The position numbers were made by a program, and so were the translations under genes. A stretch of 64,000 nt of DNA from Pseudobdellovibrionaceae bacterium. Lineage in GTDB: Bacteria > Bdellovibrionota > Bdellovibrionia > Bdellovibrionales > JAMPXM01. The stretch's first letter is position 1. Each line of letters starts with the position of its first letter. This document shows positions 52,473 through 62,269 of this stretch, piece by piece. The notes under the pieces were generated by a model. The model did no database searches and was not told the origin of the DNA. It saw only the letters and a list, made by a program, of their open reading frames with translations. The stretch lies in the NCBI GenBank assembly GCA_021463345.1, contig JAJTYM010000006.1, positions 44,885 through 108,884 of the forward strand, given 5' to 3'.

Positions 52473-53449
52473 ACGGCATCTGGCGCGGAAGCGCGCCCTC
52501 GAACATCGCGCTCATCAAGTACATGGGGAAGACCGATGCCGTCGGCAACCGGCCGACGAACCGTTCGTTGTCGTTCACCTTGGAAGGGCTGCGCACGCAT
52601 GTCGAGCTCGAGGCCGTACCCGGCTCCGATGATCGCTGGGAGCCGTTGCGCGGAGATGGGCTCGCGGGCATCGAGCTCTCCGAGCGTGGCCGCGCGCGCT
52701 TTCTCGCGCATTTGGCTTTCCTCAAGCGGGAGTGGGGCCATCGGGGGGCGTTCGCGGTTCGTTCGGCGAATGATTTCCCGGCGGACTGCGGATTGGCGAG
52801 TTCGGCCTCGAGCTTCGCGGCTCTGACGATCGTCGCGAGCCGCGCGCTCGCCGAGGAGACCGGCCGCCCGCCCCCGGGCGCGCGTGAAATGGCCGAGCTG
52901 AGCCGTCGGGGCTCGGGCTCTTCGTGCCGTTCGTTTTTCTCCCCATGGGCGGTCTGGGACGCTGACGGCGCCGATGGGACCCCCTTGCCCGCGGATCTCG
53001 TCCATCAGGCCGTGATCGTCGCGGATGGACGCAAAGCTGTTTCGAGCAGCGAGGCGCACGCGCGCGTCGTTTCGAGCCCTTTGTTCCGGGGGCGGCCGGA
53101 GCGAGCCGAAGAACGTTTGGACGCGCTCGCGCTCGCCCTGCGGGAGGCCGATTGGGGTTCGGCGCGCGAGCTGTGTTGGTCGGAATTTTGGGATATGCAC
53201 GCGCTTTTTGAGACGTCCCGGCCTTCGTTCGGGTACATGACAGCGGAATCGCTCGAAGTCCTGCGGTTCGCTCGCGAAGAGTTGTGGCGCGACCCCGCCT
53301 CGGGGCCTCTCGTCACCATGGATGCCGGAGCGAACGTGCACTTCCTGCACCGTGCCGGCGATCTCGCGGCGCGCGAGATGGTCCACTCGCGCTTCGGTGC
53401 CCGTTACCGGGTCATTGAGTCCTCCGTTCTCGGCCGGGCCGGGCGATGA
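52469..53449 (+). CDS. mvaD: Diphosphomevalonate decarboxylase
   Basis: 326 residues. It converts diphosphomevalonate to IPP with ATP and loss of CO2. Diagnostic motifs: APSNIALIKYMGK (usually KYWGK), DCGLASSASSFAALT, RRGSGSSCRSFFSPWAVWD and MDAGANVHFLH with the catalytic Asp. ATG 52469 overlaps the previous stop. It is followed after 7 bp by the mevalonate kinase. Confidence 0.92.
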   Translation: MNGIWRGSAPSNIALIKYMGKTDAVGNRPTNRSLSFTLEGLRTHVELEAVPGSDDRWEPLRGDGLAGIELSERGRARFLAHLAFLKREWGHRGAFAVRSANDFPADCGLASSASSFAALTIVASRALAEETGRPPPGAREMAELSRRGSGSSCRSFFSPWAVWDADGADGTPLPADLVHQAVIVADGRKAVSSSEAHARVVSSPLFRGRPERAEERLDALALALREADWGSARELCWSEFWDMHALFETSRPSFGYMTAESLEVLRFAREELWRDPASGPLVTMDAGANVHFLHRAGDLAAREMVHSRFGARYRVIESSVLGRAGR

Positions 53450-53456
53450 GGATCGG

Positions 53457-54356
53457 ATGATGGGGGGGATGGAAACGCGCGTTTTCGGCAAATGGATCCT
53501 CGCCGGCGAGCATTCCGTTTTGCGCGGCGGCCCCGCGCTGGTCTTTCCCGCTTTCGCCCGGTCCCTTTCTTTCAGGTACGAAGAGACCGATCAGCCTCTG
53601 GCGGCCGAGTTTCGCGGCGCGAACGGCGGCGAGTTGAGGCTGTTGTTCTGGGGAGTGATGGAAAAGGCGTTGGAAACGCTCGGCGCGCCCCGTTCCGATG
53701 CCACCGGGAAAATCGTGATCGAAAGCTCGATCCCGGTGGGAGCCGGGCTGGGCGCTTCAGCCGCGCTTTGCGTGGGGGTCGGTCGCTGGTTCGCGTGGCG
53801 CGGGTGGGTGAAGGACGGGGAACTCTACGAGTTCTCCCGCCAGCTCGAGAACCTGTTTCACGGCGAAAGCAGCGGCGTCGATATCGCCGTCGCGTTGTCG
53901 GGTCGGGGGCTCCGCTTCGAGCGGACGGGCGGCCATAGGGAAATTTCGCTCCGCTGGCAGCCGCATTGGTACCTTTCCTACTCCGGCAAGCGGGGCGTGA
54001 CCTCCGAATGCGTGGCCAAGGTGAAGCGCCTCTTCGCGGTCGATCGCGAACTCGCGACCCGCGTCGATGAGGACATGAAGGCGGCCGCGCTGTCGGCGGA
54101 GGCCGCTCTCGCGCGGCCGAGCGCGGCCGCCGGCTTCGACGAATTGGCCGCGGCGGTCCTCTTGGCGCGTTCTTGTTTCGACCGTTGGGGCCTCGCCGGC
54201 GGAGAGACGGCCGCTCACCTGTCGATGCTCGAGCGCGCGGGCGCGGTCGCGGCGAAGCCGACCGGCTCCGGGGACGGCGGTTTCGCGCTCAGTTTGTGGC
54301 GTTCCCCGCCGCCTCCCGAACTTTCCGGAATCCTGATCCCGCTCGCGGGGTCGTGA
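53457..54356 (+). CDS. Mevalonate kinase
   Basis: 299 residues, GHMP family. GKWILAGEHSVLRGGPALVFP, the phosphate loop SIPVGAGLGASAALC, HGESSGVDIAVALSG (substrate Asp region) and KPTGSGDGGFALS (motif 3) identify a mevalonate kinase. ATG 53457 with GAGG five bases upstream; ATGs at 53460 and 53469 are in frame. It closes the mevalonate operon, so the three ATP-dependent steps lie side by side. Confidence 0.9.
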   Translation: MMGGMETRVFGKWILAGEHSVLRGGPALVFPAFARSLSFRYEETDQPLAAEFRGANGGELRLLFWGVMEKALETLGAPRSDATGKIVIESSIPVGAGLGASAALCVGVGRWFAWRGWVKDGELYEFSRQLENLFHGESSGVDIAVALSGRGLRFERTGGHREISLRWQPHWYLSYSGKRGVTSECVAKVKRLFAVDRELATRVDEDMKAAALSAEAALARPSAAAGFDELAAAVLLARSCFDRWGLAGGETAAHLSMLERAGAVAAKPTGSGDGGFALSLWRSPPPPELSGILIPLAGS

Positions 54357-54488
54357 TGGCCGCGCCTCGATCCGAGACGCCCGTTCCCGGCTCCTTCGTC
54401 GTGGCATGACCAAGGGCCGTGAGAAGGGCCTTTCGTCTTGTGGTGGGACACCCTTTCTTATTCAATAGGAGGAGGGGGTCGGTTCGAC

Positions 54489-55391
54489 GTGGATTGTTAT
54501 TGGAGTCTGTTCAACAATCGGGACAAGGCGCGTTTTGACGGGTTGCGGACCCTGCAGGCGCGCTCGATCGTGCGCTCGATCCCTCCCGGGTATGTGGCGG
54601 ACTGGCTCGCGTGGAAAGAGGGCACCGCCGAATGGGTGGCTCTCTCGGCGTACCCGGAGCTGTTCGCGCCTTTGGCCGACGACACCGCCTCGCATCTTTC
54701 CCTCGGAGACGTCGACGCCCCGGGCGGCGGCATGCCGTCGGCTGACACCGGCCTGATCTCGCTCACGGCGACGAAGTCTCACGTGACCAACCACACGGTT
54801 TCGGATCCGAATTTCGAGTTCTCGTCGCAGAGCGAGTTCAATTCCGGGATGGCCGACGAGGACGAAGACGCGGAGAGGGAGTCGACGCGCACGAACACCA
54901 AATCGTTTCAGCACCTCGACGCGCGCGACCTCCCCGACGGGTCGGCTCCGGCATCGAAACCCGCCTCGATCGCGTCGTCACCCTCTTCGGGCCCCTCTCC
55001 TCAAGAGGAGTTTCACCCCAATGTCGAGCGTGTCGTCGAGATCGAGGACGCCGCGCTCGAGATCGCCGACATCGAAGAGTCCGCCTTCAATATCGACAAA
55101 CGGAAGAGCACGCGTTACCGCCGCAAGCTCGAGGCCGAGGTCGAGCTCGGCGGCAAGATGATGAAAGCGAGAACGATCGATTTGAGCCTCGGCGGCTGCC
55201 AGATCGACCAGCCTCTGCCGACGGGCCTGGCGAAGAAGCACGTCAAGATCCGCCTCATCAAAGGCAGGGATCGGATCGAGGCCTTTTGCCAAGTCGTCTC
55301 CGACAAGGCGGGCCGGCCGACCAACCGTTTCCGTTTCCTGGACGTCGATCGCATCGATCTTCTCCGCACCTGGCTCATCTCCCCCGGCTGA
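54489..55391 (+). CDS. GYF_2-like and PilZ domain protein
   Basis: 300 residues. The N-terminal ~55 residues (YWSLFNNRDKARFDGLRTLQ; WKEGTAEWVALSAYPEL) resemble the GYF_2/DUF4339 module. A Ser/Asp/Glu-rich disordered stretch follows (about 65-205), then a PilZ domain (from about 210): KRKSTRYRRKLEAEVEL and DLSLGGCQIDQPLP match the RxxxR and D/NxSxxG cyclic di-GMP motifs. The start is GTG 54489, ten bases after AGGAGGAGGGGG. It probably reads c-di-GMP; the output is unknown. Confidence 0.8.
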   Translation: MDCYWSLFNNRDKARFDGLRTLQARSIVRSIPPGYVADWLAWKEGTAEWVALSAYPELFAPLADDTASHLSLGDVDAPGGGMPSADTGLISLTATKSHVTNHTVSDPNFEFSSQSEFNSGMADEDEDAERESTRTNTKSFQHLDARDLPDGSAPASKPASIASSPSSGPSPQEEFHPNVERVVEIEDAALEIADIEESAFNIDKRKSTRYRRKLEAEVELGGKMMKARTIDLSLGGCQIDQPLPTGLAKKHVKIRLIKGRDRIEAFCQVVSDKAGRPTNRFRFLDVDRIDLLRTWLISPG

Positions 55392-55451
55392 CCTCTCTTG
55401 GAGGTCTGGCGCCGTTCCCCGCCCCACCTTGGAGCCGGCCCGGCGCCCGGG

Positions 55452-56231
55452 CTAGAATGGATGGGATCGGCGATAAGAGAAAAGGGCGAGGCTGGCGGCG
55501 ACCGTCGCGTTGAGTGAGTCGACGCCGGGACGCATTTCGATTCCCAAGCGGCGCAGGCCCTCTAGGTCCGGCAAGCCCGGCCCCTCTTCGCCCAAAAGCA
55601 GGCGCGTGTTCTTCGGCCATTCGAACGACGCGAGGCTTTCGCCGCGCATGTCGAGAGCGAAGAGGTCTTGCGGGGGGATCTCTTTGATCGACGGGCCCTT
55701 GTTGAAGCGCACGGCGAAAGTCGCGCCCGCCGCCGCGCGAAGCGCTTTCGGGTGGTAAGGCGTGGTCGCCTCGCGCAGGAGCACGATCTTGCTGACGCCG
55801 AAGGCGGCCGCGCTGCGGATCATCGCGCCCAGGTTGCTCGGTTCGCCTAAAGCGCAAAGGACTTCGAGCCCTTGGGGCGCCTCTTGCTGGCCCCAGTCGG
55901 GAATCCCAGGCACCTGGCCGACGATCAGCGGCGCGCGGGTGGCGAAGACGTCGAGCGCGTCGAAGAGAGGCGAGCCCAGCCGGAACACCGAGGGCTTCGC
56001 GTCGCCGAGAACGTCATAGATCGGCGCGAGATCCATCCCGTCGGTCGCGACCAGGGATACGATCCGATCCGCCCGCCGACCCGCCATCTCCTCGACCGTC
56101 TTGCGCCCCGACAGGAGGAAACGTTTCGCCTTGCGGATGCCTTTGGGGTCGAGCAGCGAGCGGAACTCCTTGAACACCTCGTTGGCGGGGCTGGTGATCC
56201 TGATCTCTCGCCGGGAAACGGGGTCACTCAT
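55452..56231 (-). CDS. SpoU/TrmH-family RNA methyltransferase
   Basis: 259 residues. SAM-dependent 2'-O-ribose methyltransferase with the trefoil-knot motifs PSNLGAMIRSAAAFG (motif 1), LLLGEEGPGLP (motif 2) and GVDSLNATVAASLALFSY (motif 3). A substrate-binding N-terminal domain (KAKRFLLSGRKTVEEM) is present. Target, tRNA or rRNA, not determinable. Its start overlaps the rsmG end by 8 bp, so the two RNA methyltransferases are co-expressed. Confidence 0.9.
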   Translation of the reverse strand: MSDPVSRREIRITSPANEVFKEFRSLLDPKGIRKAKRFLLSGRKTVEEMAGRRADRIVSLVATDGMDLAPIYDVLGDAKPSVFRLGSPLFDALDVFATRAPLIVGQVPGIPDWGQQEAPQGLEVLCALGEPSNLGAMIRSAAAFGVSKIVLLREATTPYHPKALRAAAGATFAVRFNKGPSIKEIPPQDLFALDMRGESLASFEWPKNTRLLLGEEGPGLPDLEGLRRLGIEMRPGVDSLNATVAASLALFSYRRSHPF

Positions 56232-57066
56232 CGCCGTCCTCCTCGCCTTGGCGGAAGTCGAGGTCCAGGTCGGCCTCGAGGTCGCGCAACGGAGCGGGCT
56301 TGATCTTCCGGAAAATCAGAAGCCGGCGCCGATGCGGGGTTTGGGGAAGTTCATAGGCGATGTCCTTCTCGAGGCGGAAGTACTCGCCCCACTTGTCGAG
56401 CGCCATCGGGATTTCCGGATCGACGCCCGGCCCCTTCATGAGGAACGCGCGTCCGCCGTTCCGCAGCCCGTACAGCACGTTGCCGAGCGTGTTGCGGGCG
56501 TCCTCCACCGCGCGGGTGATCACGCCGCCGACGGGGTACAGGCACGTCTCGTTGATGTTGCGGCCGAGTATGTCGAGGCGGGAGAGCTTCATCTCTTCGC
56601 GCACATGCTTGAGAAAGTTCACGCGACGCTGCACGCCTTCGGCGAGGATGATGCGTTCGTCGGGGGCGTGGATTTTGAGGGGGATTCCCGGGAAGCCGGG
56701 ACCGGTGCCCATGTCCATGAGCGGGAAGTCCAGGTCGGTGAGTCGGGTCACGATCAAGCTGTCGATGAAATGTTTGATGGCGACGTCGCGGAGACTCAGA
56801 AGCCGGGTGAAGTTCTCGCTCTTCTGGTTTTCCATCAACAGCTGGTAGAAGCGCGTGAGCTGGTTGCGTTTGTCATGCGGGTAATCTTCGAAGCCGTGGT
56901 TGCGGAAAATGTCGTGGATTCGATCGTCGGCTTCAGCGAAAGAGTAGGTTTCGCCCGGCTTCTTGTGGCGCGAGCCGGGTCTGCTCCCGCTCTGAGGCGG
57001 GCGCCCGCCGGCGTCGCTTCGGCGGGCCTTGTAGGGGCTCCAGTTGGAGCGGTTTTTGTGCGACAT
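56224..57066 (-). CDS. rsmG: 16S rRNA m7G methyltransferase RsmG-like
   Basis: 280 residues. RsmG methylates G527 of 16S rRNA in E. coli. The SAM site FPLMDMGTGPGFPGIPLKI and preceding KHFIDSLIV are diagnostic. A basic, Ser/Arg/Gly-rich N-terminal extension (1-45) and an Asp/Glu tail are longer than usual. Divergent from pheS; the promoters share about 50 bp. No gidA/mnmG or parAB neighbours, in contrast to the common gid locus. Confidence 0.88.
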   Translation of the reverse strand: MSHKNRSNWSPYKARRSDAGGRPPQSGSRPGSRHKKPGETYSFAEADDRIHDIFRNHGFEDYPHDKRNQLTRFYQLLMENQKSENFTRLLSLRDVAIKHFIDSLIVTRLTDLDFPLMDMGTGPGFPGIPLKIHAPDERIILAEGVQRRVNFLKHVREEMKLSRLDILGRNINETCLYPVGGVITRAVEDARNTLGNVLYGLRNGGRAFLMKGPGVDPEIPMALDKWGEYFRLEKDIAYELPQTPHRRRLLIFRKIKPAPLRDLEADLDLDFRQGEEDGDE

Positions 57067-57082
57067 GTCGACAATCTATAAT
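57053..57082 (+). promoter_or_regulatory. Candidate pheS promoter
   Basis: TTTTTG (57053-57058) and a consensus TATAAT (57077-57082) are 18 bases apart, placing transcription start near 57089, ahead of the ATG at 57118. The palindrome TGTCGACA (57066-57073) lies in the spacer. Confidence 0.55.
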
Positions 57083-57117
57083 TGAAAAAACCCATTGAAT
57101 CATTGAATATTTGCGAC

Positions 57118-58146
57118 ATGTTGAAAGAAAAACTCGAAGAGGTTCGGGAGCGCGCTTTAGCCGCCATTCGCGACGCCTCGAACTCTCAGATCCTGTATGA
57201 GGTCAAAGTCCAATTTTTCGGGAAGCAGGGCCAATTCTCGGCCTTGATGAAGGAAATGGGAAAACTCCTTCCCGAGGAACGCCCGGTCTTCGGGAAGCTC
57301 GTCAACGAAGTCAAAGGCGCGCTCGAAAAGTCCTACCAGGAGCGTGAGACGGCGCTGAAATCGGCCGAACTCGACGCCAAGCTCGCAGAAGAGTCCCTGG
57401 ATCTCACTTTGCCCGGGCCGGAGGCGCCCGCGCTCGGAGCTCAGCATCCGATCTCGATGGTCATAGACGAGATCGTCGCGATCCTCGCGCGCCTCGGTTA
57501 CGCCGTGCGCACGGGGCCTTTGATCGAACAGGACCGTTACAACTTCGAGGCCCTCAACATCCCCAAGGACCACCCGGCTCGCGACATGCAGGACACGTTC
57601 TACGTCGATGAGCGCCACGTGCTGCGCACGCACACCTCGCCCATCCAGGCGCACGTGCTTGAAACCGAAAAACCCCCGTTGCGGATCATCGGCGTGGGGC
57701 CGGTGTTCCGTTGCGATTCCGACGTCTCGCATTCGCCGAATTTCCACCAGATCGAGGGCATGTACGTCGACGCCAAAGTTTCGATGGCCGACCTCAAGGG
57801 CACGATCTCGCACTTCGTCAAAGAGTTCTTCGGGAAGGAGCTCAAAACCCGCTTCCGTCCGAGTTTTTTTCCCTTCACGGAGCCGTCGGCCGAGGTCGAT
57901 TGCCAGTGCCCGCTTTGCTCCGGTCGCGGCTGCGCGATGTGCAAACAATCCGGCTGGGTGGAGATCGGCGGCAGCGGATTGATCAATCCGAACGTGCTCC
58001 GTCACGCCGGCGTGGATTACCCGAGGTGGCAGGGGTTCGCGTTCGGCTTCGGCGTCGAGCGCATGGGCATCATCAAATACGGTATCGAGCACATCGGCCT
58101 CTATAATCAGAACGACGTGCGCTTCTTAAGGCAGTTTTCGACATGA
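57118..58146 (+). CDS. pheS: Phenylalanyl-tRNA synthetase alpha subunit
   Basis: 342 residues. Coiled-coil N-terminus, then the class II core: [42 protein letters not shown] (motif 2 region), [12 protein letters not shown] and the C-terminal [17 protein letters not shown] (motif 3). A CQCPLC...CAMC cysteine set lies near 265-290. ATG 57118 was chosen since the TATAAT at 57077 makes the in-frame TTG at 57082 too early. It overlaps pheT as ATGA. Confidence 0.96.
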   Translation: MLKEKLEEVRERALAAIRDASNSQILYEVKVQFFGKQGQFSALMKEMGKLLPEERPVFGKLVNEVKGALEKSYQERETALKSAELDAKLAEESLDLTLPGPEAPALGAQHPISMVIDEIVAILARLGYAVRTGPLIEQDRYNFEALNIPKDHPARDMQDTFYVDERHVLRTHTSPIQAHVLETEKPPLRIIGVGPVFRCDSDVSHSPNFHQIEGMYVDAKVSMADLKGTISHFVKEFFGKELKTRFRPSFFPFTEPSAEVDCQCPLCSGRGCAMCKQSGWVEIGGSGLINPNVLRHAGVDYPRWQGFAFGFGVERMGIIKYGIEHIGLYNQNDVRFLRQFST

Positions 58147-60611
58147 AAATCTCACTCAAATGGTTGCAGGATTACGTCGATGTCCGCGAATTCCTGGATA
58201 AACCCAAGGAACTGGGCGGCTTGCTGACAGCCGCCGGCCTCGAGGTCGAGGGCATCGAAAACCGCGCCCAGTCGTTCGACAAGGTCGTCGTCGGCCACAT
58301 CCTCGAGAAGGGCCGGCACCCGAACGCGGATCGCCTGTCGCTTTGCCAGGTCACGACCGGCACGGGCGTCGTGCACCAGATCGTGTGCGGCGCGCAGAAC
58401 CATAACAAAGACGACCGCGTTGTCGTGGCGCTCCCGGGCGCGGTTTTGCCGGGGAACTTCGAGATCAAAACCGCCAAAGTCCGCGACGTGGAGTCGGGCG
58501 GGATGCTTTGCTCGGAAAAGGAGCTCGGGCTCGAATCCGAAAGCGAAGGCATTCTGGTGTTGCCGGCGGACGCGCCCATCGGCAGGCCTTTCGCCGAGTA
58601 CATGGGCTTCGACGACGTCGTTTTCGACATCAAGGTCACGCCCAATCGCGCCGACTGCCTGAGCCATTTCGGCCTGGCCCGTGAGATCGGCGCGATCCTC
58701 GGGCGCCCGGTCGAAATGAAAATCGAGTCGTTGGTCGAATCGGGCGACTCGACCCGGCGGATGGCGGGTCTCGAGGTGAGCGAGCCCGAGCTTTGCCCGC
58801 GTTATTGCGGCCGGGGCGTCAGTGGCGTCAAAGTGGGGCCCAGTCCGGAGTGGATGAGAAAACGGCTGGAAAGCGTCGGCCTCAACTCGATCAACAACGT
58901 CGTCGACGTCACCAACTACGTGATGCTCGAGCTCGGTCAACCGTTGCACGCGTTCGACGCGCGCGAGCTCAAGGGCTCGAAAATCTCGGTGCGCAAAGCC
59001 GACGCCGGCGAAACGTTCATCACCCTCGACGGCACGGAAGTTCAGCTCACGGGCCAGGAACTCACGATCCGAGACGGCGAACGGGCCGTCGCGATCGCCG
59101 GCGTGGTCGGCGGCCTCGATTCAGGCATCAAGGACGACACCCGGGACGTCTTCATCGAATCGGCCTACTTCCAGCCGACGGCCGTTCGTCGGACGTTGCG
59201 CAGGTTCGGCATCGACACCGACTCTTCGTACCGGTTCTCGCGCGGGACGAATCCCGAGGCCGTGCCCCTGGCGCTCAACCGGGCCGCGCAATTGATCCAG
59301 CAGGTCGCCGGCGGGGACATCTGCAGCGAACCGTACGACGTCTATCCGAGCCCGATTCAAAGGCCGGAGATCGAAATCCGCTTGCAGACCCTCTCGGATC
59401 TCCTGGGCTTTGACGTCGCCGGCGAGAAATTCGTCGCGTGGATGGAGCGGCTCGGTTGCGAGGTGGTCACCTCGCCCGGAGCGGACGCCGCGTGGTTGGT
59501 CACGCCTCCGGCCGCACGCTCGGATTTGAGCGTCGACGTGGACTTGGTCGAGGAATTCGGACGCCTCAATGGTTATCAACACATCCCGGAGACCCTTCCG
59601 GTGACGGGTGCGGCCCCGGCCGAGCATCATCCGCAGTACGTTTTTGAAGCGAAATTGCGCCGCCTCATGCAGGCCCAGGGGTATTTCCAAGCGATCAATT
59701 ACGCTTTCATCGGCGCGAGATTCCAGGAGCGGGTCCTGGGCGCGTACGAAAAACTCGCGGCGTTCGGCCTGCGCGCGATCCATGAGCCGGTGAGCCTCGT
59801 CAATCCGCTCACCGAGGAGCTCAACGTCATGCGCGCGGCGATCGCGCCGGGCCTGCTCAAGAACGTGCAGTACAATTCGCGGCAGGGCAACGCGCACGGC
59901 CGGCTGTTCGAAATCGGTTTCGTGCATGACGGCAAGCGCGGCGGCGGGGCGGGCGAAGGCAACAGTTACCTGCAAGAATGGCATATGGCGCTCGCGTGGT
60001 GGGGAGAGCCGAGCGGGTTGTGGGAAAAGGGCGCTCAGGTTCCTGCGGTTTTTCGAGTCAAAACGACGATCGACAACCTACTCAGGAGTCTCGGGATCCG
60101 ACGGTTCTCCTGGTCTCAGCCGAATGAGGCGCGCGTCGTGCCTGATTTCTTGCACCCTGGGCAATGCGCCGGCTTGTCCGCCGAGGGCAAGCCGGTCGGT
60201 TTCGTCGGCACGCTCCATCCGTCGCTCCAGGATGAACTCAAGATCCGCGAGACGGTGGTCATGGCCGAGCTCAACCTGGAGCGTCTGATGGCGGGGCAGC
60301 CGCGGGTGCCCAAGGCGCGCCCGATCTCGGCGTTCCCGGCCGTCGACCGGGATATCGCCCTGCAGATGCCGGAAGATCTGGCGGCGGCCGAGATCGAGGA
60401 CGTCATGCGGAAAACGGCCGGCGACCTCCTTCAGGACGTTCGCGTTTTCGACGTCTTCAAGGGGGGCAATCTCCCGGCCGGACAAAAGTCCGTCGCTTTC
60501 CGTTTGGTCTTTCAGGATTTGAAAGGCACGCTCGAGGACGCGCGAATGAACGACCTCAGGGATCGGGTCGTGCGTGCCGTGAGCGAAAAATTCCAGGTTT
60601 CGGTGCGATAA
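58143..60611 (+). CDS. pheT: Phenylalanyl-tRNA synthetase beta subunit
   Basis: 822 residues, full length. EMAP-like tRNA-binding domain ([23 protein letters not shown]), B3/B4 editing domain ([18 protein letters not shown]), B5 ([18 protein letters not shown]), catalytic-like core ([17 protein letters not shown]) and the C-terminal FDX anticodon domain ([17 protein letters not shown]). It pairs with PheS as a heterotetramer and is followed by ihfA, the usual order. Confidence 0.97.
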   Translation: MKISLKWLQDYVDVREFLDKPKELGGLLTAAGLEVEGIENRAQSFDKVVVGHILEKGRHPNADRLSLCQVTTGTGVVHQIVCGAQNHNKDDRVVVALPGAVLPGNFEIKTAKVRDVESGGMLCSEKELGLESESEGILVLPADAPIGRPFAEYMGFDDVVFDIKVTPNRADCLSHFGLAREIGAILGRPVEMKIESLVESGDSTRRMAGLEVSEPELCPRYCGRGVSGVKVGPSPEWMRKRLESVGLNSINNVVDVTNYVMLELGQPLHAFDARELKGSKISVRKADAGETFITLDGTEVQLTGQELTIRDGERAVAIAGVVGGLDSGIKDDTRDVFIESAYFQPTAVRRTLRRFGIDTDSSYRFSRGTNPEAVPLALNRAAQLIQQVAGGDICSEPYDVYPSPIQRPEIEIRLQTLSDLLGFDVAGEKFVAWMERLGCEVVTSPGADAAWLVTPPAARSDLSVDVDLVEEFGRLNGYQHIPETLPVTGAAPAEHHPQYVFEAKLRRLMQAQGYFQAINYAFIGARFQERVLGAYEKLAAFGLRAIHEPVSLVNPLTEELNVMRAAIAPGLLKNVQYNSRQGNAHGRLFEIGFVHDGKRGGGAGEGNSYLQEWHMALAWWGEPSGLWEKGAQVPAVFRVKTTIDNLLRSLGIRRFSWSQPNEARVVPDFLHPGQCAGLSAEGKPVGFVGTLHPSLQDELKIRETVVMAELNLERLMAGQPRVPKARPISAFPAVDRDIALQMPEDLAAAEIEDVMRKTAGDLLQDVRVFDVFKGGNLPAGQKSVAFRLVFQDLKGTLEDARMNDLRDRVVRAVSEKFQVSVR

Positions 60612-60711
60612 AACTTGATGCCTTTCGGGCGCTTGGTAGCCTGGGAGGGCGACTGGACGGGAGACATCAAGCGGCTACAGCGGCGGACTCCAGGGTTCGC
60701 AGAGGGGAAAC

Positions 60712-61056
60712 ATGAGCGGTCAGAATTTGGGTCGGTCGACCATGACCAAGGCCGATATCGTCGAGAAAGTTTACCAGAAGATCGGCTTTTCCAAAAAGGA
60801 AGCGTCCGAACTCGTCGAGCTCGTGTTCGGATCCCTCAAAGACGTGCTCCAGCGAGGGGATAAAGTGAAGATCTCCGGTTTCGGGAACTTCGTGGTGCGC
60901 GGCAAGAATGAACGCGTCGGCCGCAATCCGCAAACCGGCGAACAGATCAAGATCAGCGCTCGTCGCGTGTTGACGTTTCGGCCGAGCCAGGTGCTCAAGG
61001 CCATGTTGAACGGCGAAGACATCCGCGGCCTTTCGGACGACGACGACGACGAGTGA
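60712..61056 (+). CDS. ihfA: Integration host factor alpha subunit
   Basis: 114 residues. HU/IHF fold: MTKADIVEKVYQKIGFSKKEASELVE, VKISGFGNFVVRGKNERVGRNPQTGEQIK (beta arm) and RRVLTFRPSQVLKAML. The pheST-ihfA neighbourhood supports IhfA over HU. A ten-residue N-terminal extension and an Asp-rich tail (LSDDDDDE) are unusual. ATG 60712 has AGAGGGGAAA; ATG 60742 is also in frame. Confidence 0.93.
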   Translation: MSGQNLGRSTMTKADIVEKVYQKIGFSKKEASELVELVFGSLKDVLQRGDKVKISGFGNFVVRGKNERVGRNPQTGEQIKISARRVLTFRPSQVLKAMLNGEDIRGLSDDDDDE

Positions 61057-61127
61057 GAGGCCGAGGGGCCGAGCGAAGAGATTTTTCACCAAGAGCTTCG
61101 CCATGAATCCTCAGGGAGGCGGGGCGG

Positions 61128-62120
61128 GTGGCGCGGGAGCAGGACGCGATCGCGGGAAAAGCGAGGGCTGCGGGCGGTTTCAGCACGAAGACCGAGTCCC
61201 AGGCCAAGGATAGCTGGAACATGATCGAAAAAGAAAACGACCGCGTGGCTGGCGCCGCCGGGGATGCCGGTGGGGGCGTCGAACAGAGCACCGGTTCCGC
61301 ACCCGGGGCGGAGCGCAGCCGGTCCCGTCGCGTCTTTGAGGAACTTCCCGGCACCCACGAAGGCAAGGCGGCGCTGCTCGAGTTCGAGTTCGCGGACCTC
61401 GATTTCGTTGAGGAGCAACAGGCTTTCGATTTCGGCGCCGAATTTACGAATGCGCCTCCGACGGCGGCGATGCTGCCGAAAGCCGAGCTCGCGGCGCCCT
61501 TCTCCGAGCCTGACGACGAGTCCGGCGATGGATCCGACCGCGAGCCCGGCGACGAAGAGACGGAGTTTCTCGGCGACGACGATGCGCAGCTCGATTTCGA
61601 GGAGGCGGCGCGCCTGATCGCGGCCGAGGAAGAGGCGGGCGGCGGGGCCGAAGAGGCCGAAGAGGCGCCTCTCGCGAGCGAGAAGGATCAGGTGATGATC
61701 CTCGACGAGACGACCCTGACCCGCCTGAACGTTTCCACCAACGAGGAGCTGATGAGCGCGATTCGCTCGATCCCATCGAAGATGGCGTTCAAGATCGGCG
61801 AGGTCGCGGAGATGGTGGGCGTGAAACAGTACGTGTTGCGCTACTGGGAGTCCGAATTCGACGCCCTCAAACCGCGCAAAAGCAAGAACGGGCAGCGTGT
61901 TTACACTCGCCGCGACGTCGAGGCGGCGCTCATGATCCGCAAACTGCTTTATTCCGACCGCTTCTCCATCGAGGGCGCGCGCGGCGCGCTTCGCCAGCTC
62001 AAGGGCCGGGTGCGCGAGGAAAAAGCTTGGAGCCAGGTCTTGAGCAACCACGAAACCGTCTGCGAGAGCCTCAAGAGCCTTGTTTCCGAGATCCGCAGGC
62101 TGCGCGACGCTTTGGTTTGA
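61128..62120 (+). CDS. MerR-family regulator with long acidic N-terminus
   Basis: 330 residues. The MerR helix-turn-helix is C-terminal (about 222-290: AFKIGEVAEMVGVKQYVLRYWESEF, KNGQRVYTRRDVEAALMI), followed by a short coiled helix. MerR proteins in the pheT-ihfA locus are normally short; here about 215 acidic, low-complexity residues (EDLDFVEEQ-like stretches) come first. The start GTG 61128 is eight bases after AGGGAGG; ATG 61221 would trim 31 residues. Target genes unknown. Confidence 0.85.
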   Translation: MAREQDAIAGKARAAGGFSTKTESQAKDSWNMIEKENDRVAGAAGDAGGGVEQSTGSAPGAERSRSRRVFEELPGTHEGKAALLEFEFADLDFVEEQQAFDFGAEFTNAPPTAAMLPKAELAAPFSEPDDESGDGSDREPGDEETEFLGDDDAQLDFEEAARLIAAEEEAGGGAEEAEEAPLASEKDQVMILDETTLTRLNVSTNEELMSAIRSIPSKMAFKIGEVAEMVGVKQYVLRYWESEFDALKPRKSKNGQRVYTRRDVEAALMIRKLLYSDRFSIEGARGALRQLKGRVREEKAWSQVLSNHETVCESLKSLVSEIRRLRDALV

Positions 62121-62269
62121 GGCATCCGTGTTCCCCTTCGCGCTCTCGAGTCGCTCCCGGCGGCGGCGGGATGGCCTGGGCGTACGGCGGAGCCGTGAAC
62201 AGCGGCTGCGGCCTTGACTGGGCCTTTGGACGACTCAAGTGGAAGCGTCGTTCGCCGACAAGAAGGCAA

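Noticed and set aside
54405..54435. Terminator after the mevalonate operon
   Set aside because: AAGGGCC/GGGCCTT can pair only with an internal mismatch and has no U-tract, so support is too thin.
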